Part shown: in pieces, positions 52,555-60,831 of the stretch
How positions within the stretch are numbered: position 1 is the first letter of the stretch
Layout of the letters: each line of letters opens with the position of its first letter
NCBI RefSeq assembly: GCF_029531655.1
Contig: NZ_JANRMI010000003.1
Location: 248,001 to 312,000 of the forward strand
From: Bdellovibrio svalbardensis
Lineage (GTDB): Bacteria; Bdellovibrionota; Bdellovibrionia; Bdellovibrionales; Bdellovibrionaceae
DNA length: 64,000 nucleotides
Direction: 5' to 3'
Position numbers and translations under genes: made by a program
The notes under the pieces: generated by a model
Seen by the model: only the letters and a program-made list of their open reading frames with translations
The model's database searches: none
What the model was told of the DNA's origin: nothing

Positions 52555-53538
52555 TTAATTCACGCCACTCGTACCGTCGGAGTCCTTCACATGCGAAGGA
52601 CTTCCCTGCACAGCCTTTATCGACTTGATCTTTCCGCTATTCATGGCGTCCTGAATACGGCGAGAAGACGTATTGAACTTTTCAAGCTCCAAGGGATTTG
52701 CACACAAGCTTTTCATGGCCATCAGTTTTTTATTTAACTCAACCGCATCCGCAGTCCGCAGATCATTGACCAGAGCATTGCCATTGGTGATCGCGTAGCT
52801 GTCTTTACCGCGCAGAGTGATTTTTTCAAGCTCCCCCTGGAGCTCTTTCTTTCCACCCACTTCACTGAAAAATATTTGATTGCCGCCGGGCTGAAGTTCA
52901 ATCGTCAGACGATCCTTACCCTTGCTTTGAATGATCTTGTTCGCACCACACTCCATCTTCAAAGGCTCTGTGGAGTTCTTATACCACTTATAGCCGAAGT
53001 ATCCCGCGACGGTCACACCCGTCACCGCCAGAGCTGCTGTGACGCCAACAAAGGTAAAGAGCATCGCATACAGAGGGCCGACATCCGCATAAGCAGAATT
53101 CATGAAGGGATTAAACTGCGCCACTGGAAAGTTCAGTTCTTTGAACTGCCCCCAAGACTTTTTCATCTCTACAAAATTGGCTTTGACTGATTTCTTTGGA
53201 TTGTAGTTGTAAGTGATACCCTTATAGGTGAACTCATATGGAGACGCCCCCACAATCACGGGATCCACCAAACCTTCGAAGCGGATCTTATTACCATCGA
53301 ATTCCATGCCGATGAAAGGTCCCGATAGATCGAGTTTATAATGTCTAAACAGTTCGCGGCTGTCGCGCTCGAAACGGTCGCTCCCGGTGGCAGCTGTGAC
53401 CAAATTCAGAGCGGAATCCAAGGAGTTCACTTCATAAAAAACAGGTGCAGGAAAGTTTGGCGCTGCCAGCACTGGCTGCACCATAAACTGAACGCTCAAA
53501 GGTAATAACAGAAAGGTAACTAAGAACTTTCTAAGCAC
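52555..53538 (-). CDS. secreted/membrane protein of unknown function (327 aa)
   Basis: A signal peptide (FLLLPLSVQFMVQPVLA) is followed by a 130-residue periplasmic part, a strong membrane helix (about residues 158-182, LFTFVGVTAALAVTGVTVAG) and a C-terminal part of about 140 residues. No family recognised. It lies alone between rmuC and fliW. Confidence 0.65.
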   Translation of the reverse strand: MLRKFLVTFLLLPLSVQFMVQPVLAAPNFPAPVFYEVNSLDSALNLVTAATGSDRFERDSRELFRHYKLDLSGPFIGMEFDGNKIRFEGLVDPVIVGASPYEFTYKGITYNYNPKKSVKANFVEMKKSWGQFKELNFPVAQFNPFMNSAYADVGPLYAMLFTFVGVTAALAVTGVTVAGYFGYKWYKNSTEPLKMECGANKIIQSKGKDRLTIELQPGGNQIFFSEVGGKKELQGELEKITLRGKDSYAITNGNALVNDLRTADAVELNKKLMAMKSLCANPLELEKFNTSSRRIQDAMNSGKIKSIKAVQGSPSHVKDSDGTSGVN

Positions 53539-53629
53539 ATATCCCTCGCACTGTTTGAAAATCGTATCAACACCGGGAACATATGCCTAGTAAAGGTTTA
53601 CACAAGAAAGGAACGGGGCCAGAAAGCAA

Positions 53630-53656
53630 AAAGCCACTCATTTTGTGAGTGGCTTT
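53630..53656 (-). terminator. terminator after fliW
   Basis: AAAGCCACTCA (53630-53640) pairs perfectly with TGAGTGGCTTT (53646-53656); on the minus strand TTTTTGC follows. It ends the flagellar cluster transcript. Confidence 0.9.
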
Positions 53657-53695
53657 AGTAGTTTGCTTCGATTTGAATTTTGGAGCGAATCCCTA

Positions 53696-54223
53696 CTAGA
53701 GTTCAGCATCCTTCACGACATGCAACTTCGTCGCAACATCAATTCCAGTGGTTTGATTTTTAATCGCCACCGCTGGGTTTTGAACCACGCGCTGTTGAAG
53801 TTTTGTAAAGATTGGCTCACGAATAGCTAGATTATTGTCCTGAAGCACACATTGACGAGCGATCTTTTGTGCGACATTCACAACAACAGGAGCTTTCAAG
53901 TTCGCTGTCATTTGCGTTGGATCGTCAGGAATTGTCACGATAGAGAAGTAGCGAGCTTTGTCTTGACCAGAAAGCTTCAAAGCTTCCATGTCACTTTTCG
54001 TTAGGCTGGCTTTATATTGAGGAGCAAAAAGTTCTGGCTCAAGAACTGGGAAAGCAATTTGAGGAGCTTCACAGCTTTGCAACCAAGCGAAGATCTCATC
54101 ATTCGGATCGTCAAGAAGAGCAAACTTTCTCAAATCGGCGAAGCCCAACATTCCCTCTGGAAAAGTCAGAACATCTTCTTCTTTCAGCTCAATTTGGCCG
54201 AATCGCGATGTAGAAATGATCAT
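53696..54223 (-). CDS. fliW: flagellar assembly factor FliW
   Basis: FliW is a small cytoplasmic protein that binds flagellin and the translational repressor CsrA, linking flagellin export to its translation. The 175-aa sequence has LTFPEGMLGFADLRKFAL, PDDPTQMTANLKAPVVVN (family signature TANLKAPIVIN) and a C-terminal extension of about 30 residues beyond the usual 145. GGAGGGGG is upstream. csrA is the next gene upstream on the same strand. Confidence 0.95.
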   Translation of the reverse strand: MIISTSRFGQIELKEEDVLTFPEGMLGFADLRKFALLDDPNDEIFAWLQSCEAPQIAFPVLEPELFAPQYKASLTKSDMEALKLSGQDKARYFSIVTIPDDPTQMTANLKAPVVVNVAQKIARQCVLQDNNLAIREPIFTKLQQRVVQNPAVAIKNQTTGIDVATKLHVVKDAEL

Positions 54224-54409
54224 TCGTTCCCCCTCCGGAAAGCAGGATACACACTTAAAGTTTCCAATAGTTTAGACACGCAGAGGCGCAAAACCGGTGT
54301 ATCCATATATAAATCTGGACCTAAATCTAGGGAGACTCAATTAAAATTTAGCGTATTTGACGGAGCGCTTCAGGCTTAAGAGAGGAAGGGAGCGTCACTC
54401 TGGACGCGA

Positions 54410-54431
54410 AAAGGGGCCCTAAGACCCCTTT
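54410..54431 (-). terminator. terminator after csrA
   Basis: AAAGGGG (54410-54416) pairs with CCCCTTT (54425-54431); on the minus strand TTTTCGCG follows. It separates csrA from fliW. Confidence 0.65.
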
Positions 54432-54437
54432 ATACCT

Positions 54438-54456
54438 ACTCCGACATCGTCGGAGT
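54438..54456. repeat. 19-bp dyad ACTCCGAC-N3-GTCGGAGT
   Basis: A perfect 8-bp stem with loop ATC between csrA and its terminator. Identical arms are found at 31722-31740. Confidence 0.75.
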
Positions 54457-54469
54457 GAATCAAAAAACA

Positions 54470-54697
54470 TTACGGTTTTAAGAGTTTTGCCACACTACGT
54501 GATTTATCAGCAGAAACATCAGCAGACTGAACGTTTTGCTCTTGAATCGCGACGTAAACTTCTTCGCGGTGAATTTTAGTATCTTTGGGCGCTTCGATGC
54601 CAAGACGGACCTGTTTGCCCTTTATTTGGACTACTCTGATCTTAATGTGGTCATCGATAGCGATGCTTTCACCCAACTTCCGTGTGAGAACCAGCAT
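54470..54697 (-). CDS. csrA: carbon storage regulator CsrA
   Basis: A 75-aa RNA-binding dimer with the family start MLVLTRKLGESIAIDD and core KIRVVQIKGKQVRLGIEAP and HREEVY. It binds GGA motifs near ribosome sites; with FliW it likely controls flagellin mRNA. AAGGAG precedes the ATG. It is placed between flgL and fliW, as in many flagellated bacteria. Confidence 0.97.
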   Translation of the reverse strand: MLVLTRKLGESIAIDDHIKIRVVQIKGKQVRLGIEAPKDTKIHREEVYVAIQEQNVQSADVSADKSRSVAKLLKP

Positions 54698-54757
54698 GAC
54701 AACTCCTTTTGCTGCAGTCGTTATCGGTAGAATTTAGCGGAACTGTAGGTATTATTT

Positions 54758-55840
54758 TTATTTGATAAAGTCAAGGAGGCTTGGCTGAATAAGCTTGCCC
54801 GACGTTTCAAGCGCCGCTTTGAGCGTGCTTTCTGTCTTGTTGATATCAGAAATCACCTGGAAAGCATCGGCATCTTCAAGCTGCGATGCTGTTGTTTTAT
54901 TATCAACCACGGCCTTTTGCAGGGAATCCATGGTGTTATTTACTGCCATAATTCTGGACCCAACCTCGGAACGAGCTAGAACCACTTGGGAAATAGCCAA
55001 ATCGAGAGTGTCCAAGGCCTCTTGCACGCCTTCTTTATCATTCGCACGCAAAGAGATTTCCAAGCCCTTCAAGGTGCTGAAAAGATTCACACCCGCACCA
55101 CCCGTTACCGGATCGCGCTTATCAGTGGGTTTTTGACGCAACTCTGACGCCGGCCCGCGAGTCGGAAGGAAATTCTCTTCCAATTCCTGATTCGATTGCT
55201 GACGGCGAGCTTCTTCATTTTGGAAGTCCTTCAAAGACTCTACATCTGTAGGACTCTCGTAACGAGGGCGAACCACACCGTCACCGCCCAAGCCTCTGCC
55301 CAGGAAGACCTTGTTGCCAGAAATATTCATGGCAACAAACGAATCCTTCTGAGTCTGGATCTTCATGTCGCCGTCATTACCGCGGTATTCACCGGCATTA
55401 TTGAAAGGCGCAGATTGAGTTTTAGATCCGGCGAAAACATAACGTTCACCGAGCTTGCGATTTCCGATTTGAACCGATTGATTATAGATCTGCTCGATCT
55501 CTGCCGCAGTGACATTGCGGGTTTCCGCATTTCCACTGGCATCATTCGACTGACTGACCGCAAGCTCTTTGGCGCGAACGAGAATGTCCGAGAGCTCCCC
55601 TAAAGATTGATCAGAGAACTCCAGGAAAGATTTCGCATTATTGATATTCTTAATAAACTGAGAATTGCTGTGCTCTTCGGTACGAGCAGCCAACACACGG
55701 GCCGCCGAAAGTGGATCATCCGAAGGCTTATTGATACGCTTCTGGGTCGCAGCTTGGTTCTGCAATTCAGTCATATCTGAGCGGTTCTTGCCCAGATTCT
55801 GATTCACTTGATTGAAACCCATTTTATCTGCGATTCTCAT
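54758..55840 (-). CDS. flgL: hook-filament junction protein FlgL
   Basis: FlgL (HAP3) joins the hook to the filament. The 360-aa protein has a flagellin-like N-terminus RINKPSDDPLSAARVL and GERYVFAGSKTQSAPF, and helical ends typical of axial proteins. It lies 95 bp after flgK, with an intervening short palindrome at 55907. Confidence 0.95.
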   Translation of the reverse strand: MRIADKMGFNQVNQNLGKNRSDMTELQNQAATQKRINKPSDDPLSAARVLAARTEEHSNSQFIKNINNAKSFLEFSDQSLGELSDILVRAKELAVSQSNDASGNAETRNVTAAEIEQIYNQSVQIGNRKLGERYVFAGSKTQSAPFNNAGEYRGNDGDMKIQTQKDSFVAMNISGNKVFLGRGLGGDGVVRPRYESPTDVESLKDFQNEEARRQQSNQELEENFLPTRGPASELRQKPTDKRDPVTGGAGVNLFSTLKGLEISLRANDKEGVQEALDTLDLAISQVVLARSEVGSRIMAVNNTMDSLQKAVVDNKTTASQLEDADAFQVISDINKTESTLKAALETSGKLIQPSLLDFIK

Positions 55841-55906
55841 TTTCTCTTTCTATTCCCTTTAGTGCAGCCCACTAAACTTTTTTAATTCTCATTTTAGACA
55901 GCCCCT

Positions 55907-55925
55907 ACTCAGACGAAGTCAGAGT
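55907..55925. repeat. imperfect 19-bp dyad of the ACTCCGAC family
   Basis: ACTCAGAC-GAA-GTCAGAGT lies between flgK and flgL. It resembles 3916-3938 (19 of 23 bases in the wider block) and the perfect copies at 31722 and 54438. Confidence 0.55.
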
Positions 55926-55935
55926 GCAAGCAGGT

Positions 55936-57342
55936 CTACATTCGTTTCAGATTCAAAACTGTATCGAACATCTCATCCGCAGTTTTGATAAGTCTTGCGG
56001 AAGCATCGTAAGTTTTTTGGAACTCGATCATTTTCGTCGTCTCTTCATCCAAGCTCACACCGCTGACACTTTCACGGATATTCGAAAGTTGGTTGATCAC
56101 ATTTTTCTGAGACTCTTGAGCTTTCACCGCTCTTTGTGCCATCGCACCGACTTGACCAACTTGAGTGTTGTAGTAGTCGTCCATCGTCGATGTTCCGCCA
56201 TCCATTACCTGACGGTATTGAAGGGCTGAGATGACGTTGGCGACCGTATTGTCACCCGGAGCATCCGGCTGCGCTGCCGCCGCAATTCTAGAAACGTCGT
56301 TGAAGATCGTTTTGTTCAAGCCAATTGCCGCTGCGGCACCTTTTTCAGAATCCGGCTGTTCAAAGAACAAAACACCTGGCTTACCCGTTTTATCGTAACC
56401 TTCGATATGGGCTTTATTAACCTCTGTCGCCAAGGTGTAAGCAAGCTTATCCACGTGGCCTAAAAGATCTTCGATGACATGGTCACGAACATCCAGGGCA
56501 CCACCAATACGTCCACCCGTGATTTGGCTGGTAATATTAGAAGGAGTTCCCGTTCCTACAAAGAAGACTTCCATACGATCCGTAGTATCAGTCTGTTGAG
56601 CCTTCAACTCTGAAGAGCCCGTTCCAGAAACCAGAACCGCAGTTCTACCCGCAGTTACGCTAACCAGGCCGTCTTTTCCTTCAGCCCAAGTGATATCAAT
56701 CTTTTCGCCGAGCTTTTTAAGCAAAAGATCGCGACGATCTCGCTCGTCATTGGCCGGAGTTTTCTGAACTTCAACCATTTGAATTTTTTCATTCAAAGAG
56801 GCAATTTCTTTAGTGATCTGATTGATCTCACCCACAGTCGTCTTGATTTGGCCGTCCAAGTCTTCTTGAACACCACGCAGTTGGCTGGTAACGCGTGCGA
56901 AGTCTTTCACCATACCTGTTGCAGATTCACGCACCATCGTACGTGAAGCCAAGCTTTCTGGATTATTGGAAAGCTCACGGAAGCCATTGAAGAAATCCGT
57001 TACGTATTGATTCAGACCTTTATTGTTTTGTTCATTATAAATTTGTTCAACGCGACCCATAGCATCGGCACGAGAGTCCTCAAACCCCATGCTCATGCCT
57101 TCTTTTTGGATCTGTTTTTCAAGCCATGGATTATTAACGCGAGTCACGACACCGGCACGGGCACCCATACCGATTTGCAAGCCACCCTCACCAATAGGAG
57201 TGTTCGAAAGAAGTTCTACTCTTTGACGAGAGTACCCTTCTGTGGATTTATTGGCGATGTTGTGTCCAACAGTTTGCAAAGACGTCTGAGAATTCATCAG
57301 AGATCTTTTTCCTGTGTCCATCATTGCCGAAATCTTCGACAT
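55936..57342 (-). CDS. flgK: hook-associated protein FlgK
   Basis: FlgK (HAP1) forms the first junction ring at the hook end. The 468-aa product has the axial-protein start SLMNSQTSLQTVGHNIANKS and STEGYSRQRVEL, and the family end with SGVSLDEETTKMIEFQKTYD, split here as VSGVSLDEE and EFQKTYDAS. GAGGAGA precedes the ATG. Downstream of flgN in the operon. Confidence 0.96.
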   Translation of the reverse strand: MSKISAMMDTGKRSLMNSQTSLQTVGHNIANKSTEGYSRQRVELLSNTPIGEGGLQIGMGARAGVVTRVNNPWLEKQIQKEGMSMGFEDSRADAMGRVEQIYNEQNNKGLNQYVTDFFNGFRELSNNPESLASRTMVRESATGMVKDFARVTSQLRGVQEDLDGQIKTTVGEINQITKEIASLNEKIQMVEVQKTPANDERDRRDLLLKKLGEKIDITWAEGKDGLVSVTAGRTAVLVSGTGSSELKAQQTDTTDRMEVFFVGTGTPSNITSQITGGRIGGALDVRDHVIEDLLGHVDKLAYTLATEVNKAHIEGYDKTGKPGVLFFEQPDSEKGAAAAIGLNKTIFNDVSRIAAAAQPDAPGDNTVANVISALQYRQVMDGGTSTMDDYYNTQVGQVGAMAQRAVKAQESQKNVINQLSNIRESVSGVSLDEETTKMIEFQKTYDASARLIKTADEMFDTVLNLKRM

Positions 57343-57395
57343 TCTGTCTCCTCAAGATGAGCCGTCCTGGTTCACCTTCTGGTTCGTTAAATGAC

Positions 57396-57914
57396 TTAGG
57401 CTTCTTTGCTGACAAAGTTCCCGGAAACTTGCGGGCCTTGTTTGTATTTGCCTTTGCTTTCGTAGGTTTTTTTGCCGCTCAAGGCTTCTTTGATATTATC
57501 CAAAGCGCCGTTCAAAGTTTTAAGAGCTGACATAGTGTACTCTTCATTTTCCTTGTTGATCGTTGTGATACGTTTGATCAACAAATCAAGAGCCGCATGT
57601 TGAGTGCGCAGACGATCCGCCGCTGGAGTGCCTGCAAGCTTTTGCGCCAATTCCAGCAAACGAGGATTTTCAATATCCGCGCCCACGATTGTCGCAAGGT
57701 CCATCGCATAGCGAGAACGCAAAGAATCCTGCGCTCTGAGTTTGTATAGCAATTCTTCTTTCAAAAGATTGCTTTCTTCCAAAGCGTCGCGATCTGCTCT
57801 AACAAGAATTTCTTTTTCCTTGCGAACAACATCAAGAAGTTGACGATAAATTTTTGTGAGTTCTTCGAGATTGGCTTCGAGCTTTTGATAAGCTCTTTCT
57901 GCTACTGCATCCAT
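57396..57914 (-). CDS. flgN: flagellar export chaperone FlgN
   Basis: FlgN is the cytoplasmic helical chaperone for FlgK and FlgL. The 172-aa product is nearly all helix with LEELTKIYRQLLDVVRKEKE and LLIKRITTINKENEEY. Three ATGs lie close together (57923, 57920, 57914); AAGGATG suits the last best. Neighbours flgM and flgK support the call. Confidence 0.88.
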   Translation of the reverse strand: MDAVAERAYQKLEANLEELTKIYRQLLDVVRKEKEILVRADRDALEESNLLKEELLYKLRAQDSLRSRYAMDLATIVGADIENPRLLELAQKLAGTPAADRLRTQHAALDLLIKRITTINKENEEYTMSALKTLNGALDNIKEALSGKKTYESKGKYKQGPQVSGNFVSKEA

Positions 57915-58044
57915 CTTCATCATCCTTGTGAAGTAGGTTGTCTGATCACGCGCTTCAGCCTACGCCAAGGCTTCGGCTGACTACACCGCTTCGCGGCTTC
58001 GTCATCTCTGCATTACGATCCTTCGCAATGCAGACTACGGATAA

Positions 58045-58377
58045 TTAAAATTCTAAATGTTCATCAACCATTCTGTCGGCGATTGCTTTCGCATCAGTTT
58101 TGTATTCGCCTTTATCGATCAGGTCGCGGAACTTCGCAACTTTAGCTTCATCAACATCTGGAGCTGACATTGCCAACTCTTTAATGCGTTTTGCATCTTG
58201 AGCTTTTGGAGATAATTCCACTTTCGTAGATTCACCCAAGCCCGCTGATTTGAGAGCATCAAGTTTCGATGTTGCTGCACCTTCAGTCGCTTTGCTAGCA
58301 ATGCCAGAGGCTTTGTCGGCTTTACCAGAATCTGTAAGATTCAGATTTTGACCAATTTTATTATGCGTGATTTTCAT
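58045..58377 (-). CDS. flgM: anti-sigma-28 factor FlgM
   Basis: FlgM binds sigma-28 (FliA) until exported by the finished hook, so that late genes such as flagellin come on in time. The 110-aa sequence has the usual disordered N-terminus and C-terminal KVELSPKAQD, RIKELAMSAPDVDEAKV and ADRMVDEHL. GAGGCTGTCG is a weak ribosome site. Confidence 0.9.
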   Translation of the reverse strand: MKITHNKIGQNLNLTDSGKADKASGIASKATEGAATSKLDALKSAGLGESTKVELSPKAQDAKRIKELAMSAPDVDEAKVAKFRDLIDKGEYKTDAKAIADRMVDEHLEF

Positions 58378-58483
58378 CGACAGCCTCCTCTAAGCGAGTG
58401 TCTTATTTTTCGTGACAGTATTCTGTCAACAGACACTCATTGCTATTCTTCTCATAGTACCACAATGAGACATTTACACCAAA

Positions 58484-59359
58484 TCATTCTGAGACAGTTT
58501 GTGGTCCAGGTTCTTTGTCACCCTCTACGGTCCAGTAGAGTGATTTCGACTCTGGACTTAAAACCCCAAGGGTCTCGCCAGCTTGGATCTTTTCCCCTGT
58601 CGAAACTTTAGACACATCACCCTTAAACACCATCTGACTTTTTAGACCATTGTCGTGTTCAATTTCCACCATGGTTTGCTTATCCGCCAAAGTCTTAGAT
58701 CCCAGCAAAACCCCGTCCCACGGCGCTTTTACCTCGGGCTTCTCCTGCGGAGCCCCCGGCGCTACGGCCATTTTATCAATGCGATAAGACAAAGCCTGTT
58801 TTTTACCCGGATGGCGAAACTGATGAGCCGAATAATTACTCTTCTCATCCAAAGGCAACGGCCCCTGAGGCTTAGCAACATTGCGCTTAATCCCCAACTG
58901 CACACCAAACTTATCAATCAACTGTTCATAGATAAGTTTAGAAAGACCAATGCCACCCTTCTCACTCCACTTATCAACATAATGATCATCCAACTGCTCA
59001 CGAAAAATTTTCTCAGCCTGATTCTGCTGAATAAAACCACCTTCATGCACCGTCGACCGCATCGCCTTCATCATCTCGCGAAGAAAATGCTTCTCATACA
59101 TATCCGAAACATCCCGAAGCTTCTCATCCGGCGACTTCTGCTTGGGCATCTTCATAAACCGCCCAGGCAAAGCCTTAAAATTAGAATTATCAACCACACC
59201 ATCAGTCTTCGCACCACCAACAGCGCCAGCAACCTGCGAAGCAGAAGCGGGTTGATTCAAAACCGGCTTACTATCAACATCCCCAATAAACTCAGCCCGC
59301 GCAACACCACTAAACGCCAACACACATAGAAGCACTCCTGCCATTTTTTTCTTACTCAT
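58484..59359 (-). CDS. flgJ: FlgJ-type rod protein with degenerate M23/LytM-like C-terminus
   Basis: The 291-aa product has a signal peptide (GVLLCVLAFSGVARAEF), a rod-binding domain (about residues 75-145: LRDVSDMYEKHFLREMMKAM, QNQAEKIFREQLDDHYVDKW) and a C-terminal domain that resembles M23 peptidase/LytM: VKAPWDGVLLG, VEIEHDNGLKSQM, VSTGEKIQAGETLGVL and LYWTVE. The HxH and upstream zinc ligands are missing. The usual FlgJ ends in a glucosaminidase. The ATG at 59359 was chosen for its signal peptide; the frame stays open for 156 codons upstream through an inverted repeat, which I think is chance. Confidence 0.85.
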   Translation of the reverse strand: MSKKKMAGVLLCVLAFSGVARAEFIGDVDSKPVLNQPASASQVAGAVGGAKTDGVVDNSNFKALPGRFMKMPKQKSPDEKLRDVSDMYEKHFLREMMKAMRSTVHEGGFIQQNQAEKIFREQLDDHYVDKWSEKGGIGLSKLIYEQLIDKFGVQLGIKRNVAKPQGPLPLDEKSNYSAHQFRHPGKKQALSYRIDKMAVAPGAPQEKPEVKAPWDGVLLGSKTLADKQTMVEIEHDNGLKSQMVFKGDVSKVSTGEKIQAGETLGVLSPESKSLYWTVEGDKEPGPQTVSE

Positions 59360-59371
59360 TACTAGCAATGA

Positions 59372-59545
59372 GTGTTCGAAAAAGTTTATAGCAGAGTTTG
59401 CTCTGATCGAGTTCCGCAGTAAAACAAAGTGGTTAAAAAAGAAAGACTCCAACGAGCCAATCGTCTCCGATCGAAGAGACAGAAAAATACGAGCGAGGAC
59501 TGTCCGAAGAGCAGAGCAAACTCTGCTATAAACTTTTTCGAACAC
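59372..59545. repeat. 174-bp element with perfect 34-bp inverted arms
   Basis: Bases 59372-59405 are the exact inverted complement of 59512-59545 (34 of 34). The 106-bp centre has no matching pairs beyond the arms. No target duplication is evident. In RNA it would form a very stable stem upstream of flgJ. Confidence 0.85.
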
Positions 59546-59748
59546 GTCGTCGCTTTTAAATAAAGAGGAAGAAAAAAAGGGGAGTTGAGTCGGAGAATCA
59601 TGTGCATCCTGCACTTGACTCTTTAGAGTGTAGCGTCTGCTCAATTTGGTCACTCCGTGACCTGGCTGAACTATTGCTCCTGTTTCCTGCGAGAAAACTT
59701 TGACTCTTGACCTTCCATGGTTCGCGATCTCTTCCTCACCCTCCCCGC

Positions 59749-59776
59749 GTTTCAAGCACATCCATGTGTTTGAAAC
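59749..59776 (-). terminator. hairpin after flgI
   Basis: GTTTCAAGCACAT (59749-59761) pairs with ATGTGTTTGAAAC (59764-59776) with one wobble. It lies 48 bp past the flgI stop on the minus strand. No T-run follows, so termination is uncertain; it may protect the mRNA end. Confidence 0.5.
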
Positions 59777-59823
59777 ATATACTCTCAGTTTATTAAATGC
59801 CGTGTCATTATGAAACAAAAATT

Positions 59824-60831
59824 TCATAATACTTCGAGTTCCCCGTGCAAAGCTCCAGCTGCTTTGATGGACTGAAGTATAGTTATCAGGTCCTTTGGCG
59901 AGACGCCGAGCTTATTCAGCGCCTGCACAAGATCCCCAACACTGACACCTGTATCAAGAAGTGCAACTTTTTCGTCAGCACCTTTTTTGCCATCGCCCAC
60001 TTTCACTGACAGTGAACCGTGCGAGATCGCAACTTTCGAAATCTTTACTTTATCCCCGATAACAATCGTTCCGGTTTTTTCATTGATCACAACCCGAGCT
60101 TTCATGTCGGGATTGATATCGATGGATTCAATCGTCGCCAACAGCTCCACACCACGATTTTCATAGGCAAATGGCGTGATGATATCAATTGTTCCCGCGT
60201 CTTTTGCAGAAGCATAGTGACCACCCAATTCCTTATTGATCGTCAGCACAGAGCGCGCCGCCGTCGTGAAATCAGGATTGATCAAATTCAGACGATACAT
60301 TTTGCGAGTCGCAAAGTCCGCTGTCATATCACGTTCAATGATCGCACCATTCGGAATACGACCAGCCGTAAGATGCTGTTCTTTACCATCACCACCGATA
60401 ATGACACTGCCCTGAGCGACGGCAAACACCTGGTCATTGGCAGCGCGCAAAGGAGTCTGCAACAAAGTTCCACCCTGCAATGAACCGGCATCACCAATGG
60501 CACTCACTGTGATATCGATCGGGTTTCCTGCTTTTCCGAATGCGGGCATGGTCGCCGTCACGATCACTGCCGCCACATTTTTACTGGCGAACTCTGGAGA
60601 ATCCAATTTCATTCCCAGTTTGTCGAACATGCGCACGACACTCTTACTCATGAACTCATTTTTACCGTCGCCCGTGCCTTTCAGACCGACCACAATGCCG
60701 TAACCGATCAATTGGTTCTCACGCACGCCGCGAATGCTCGCGATGTCCTTCAATCTTGCCGCATTGGCTTGCTCAAAGGAGACCAGCAAAAGAAGCGCTG
60801 ACAATACGATGATGCTTAAAATCTTATTCAT
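59824..60831 (-). CDS. flgI: flagellar P-ring protein FlgI
   Basis: FlgI forms the periplasmic P ring around the rod. The 335-aa product has a signal peptide (VLSALLLLVSFEQANA) and RLKDIASIRGVRENQLIGYG, LKGTGDG and DVITVSAIGDA-like SAIGDAGSLQGGTLL. The ATG at 60831 has AAGGAAC upstream and overlaps flgH by 8 bp. Confidence 0.97.
   Translation of the reverse strand: MNKILSIIVLSALLLLVSFEQANAARLKDIASIRGVRENQLIGYGIVVGLKGTGDGKNEFMSKSVVRMFDKLGMKLDSPEFASKNVAAVIVTATMPAFGKAGNPIDITVSAIGDAGSLQGGTLLQTPLRAANDQVFAVAQGSVIIGGDGKEQHLTAGRIPNGAIIERDMTADFATRKMYRLNLINPDFTTAARSVLTINKELGGHYASAKDAGTIDIITPFAYENRGVELLATIESIDINPDMKARVVINEKTGTIVIGDKVKISKVAISHGSLSVKVGDGKKGADEKVALLDTGVSVGDLVQALNKLGVSPKDLITILQSIKAAGALHGELEVL

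Larger units (their letters stand above)
59360..59823. other. gene-free stretch inside the flagellar cluster
   Basis: Between flgI and flgJ lie 464 bp without a supported gene. It holds the 174-bp inverted-arm element (59372-59545), hairpins GGTCAC/GTGACC at 59648-59662, and a 13-bp stem at 59749-59776. A minus-strand frame reads through it but codes for no known domain. Confidence 0.65.

Noticed and set aside
59360-59827. 156-codon extension of flgJ
   Set aside because: It reads through both arms of the inverted repeat; a clear signal peptide begins at the chosen ATG.
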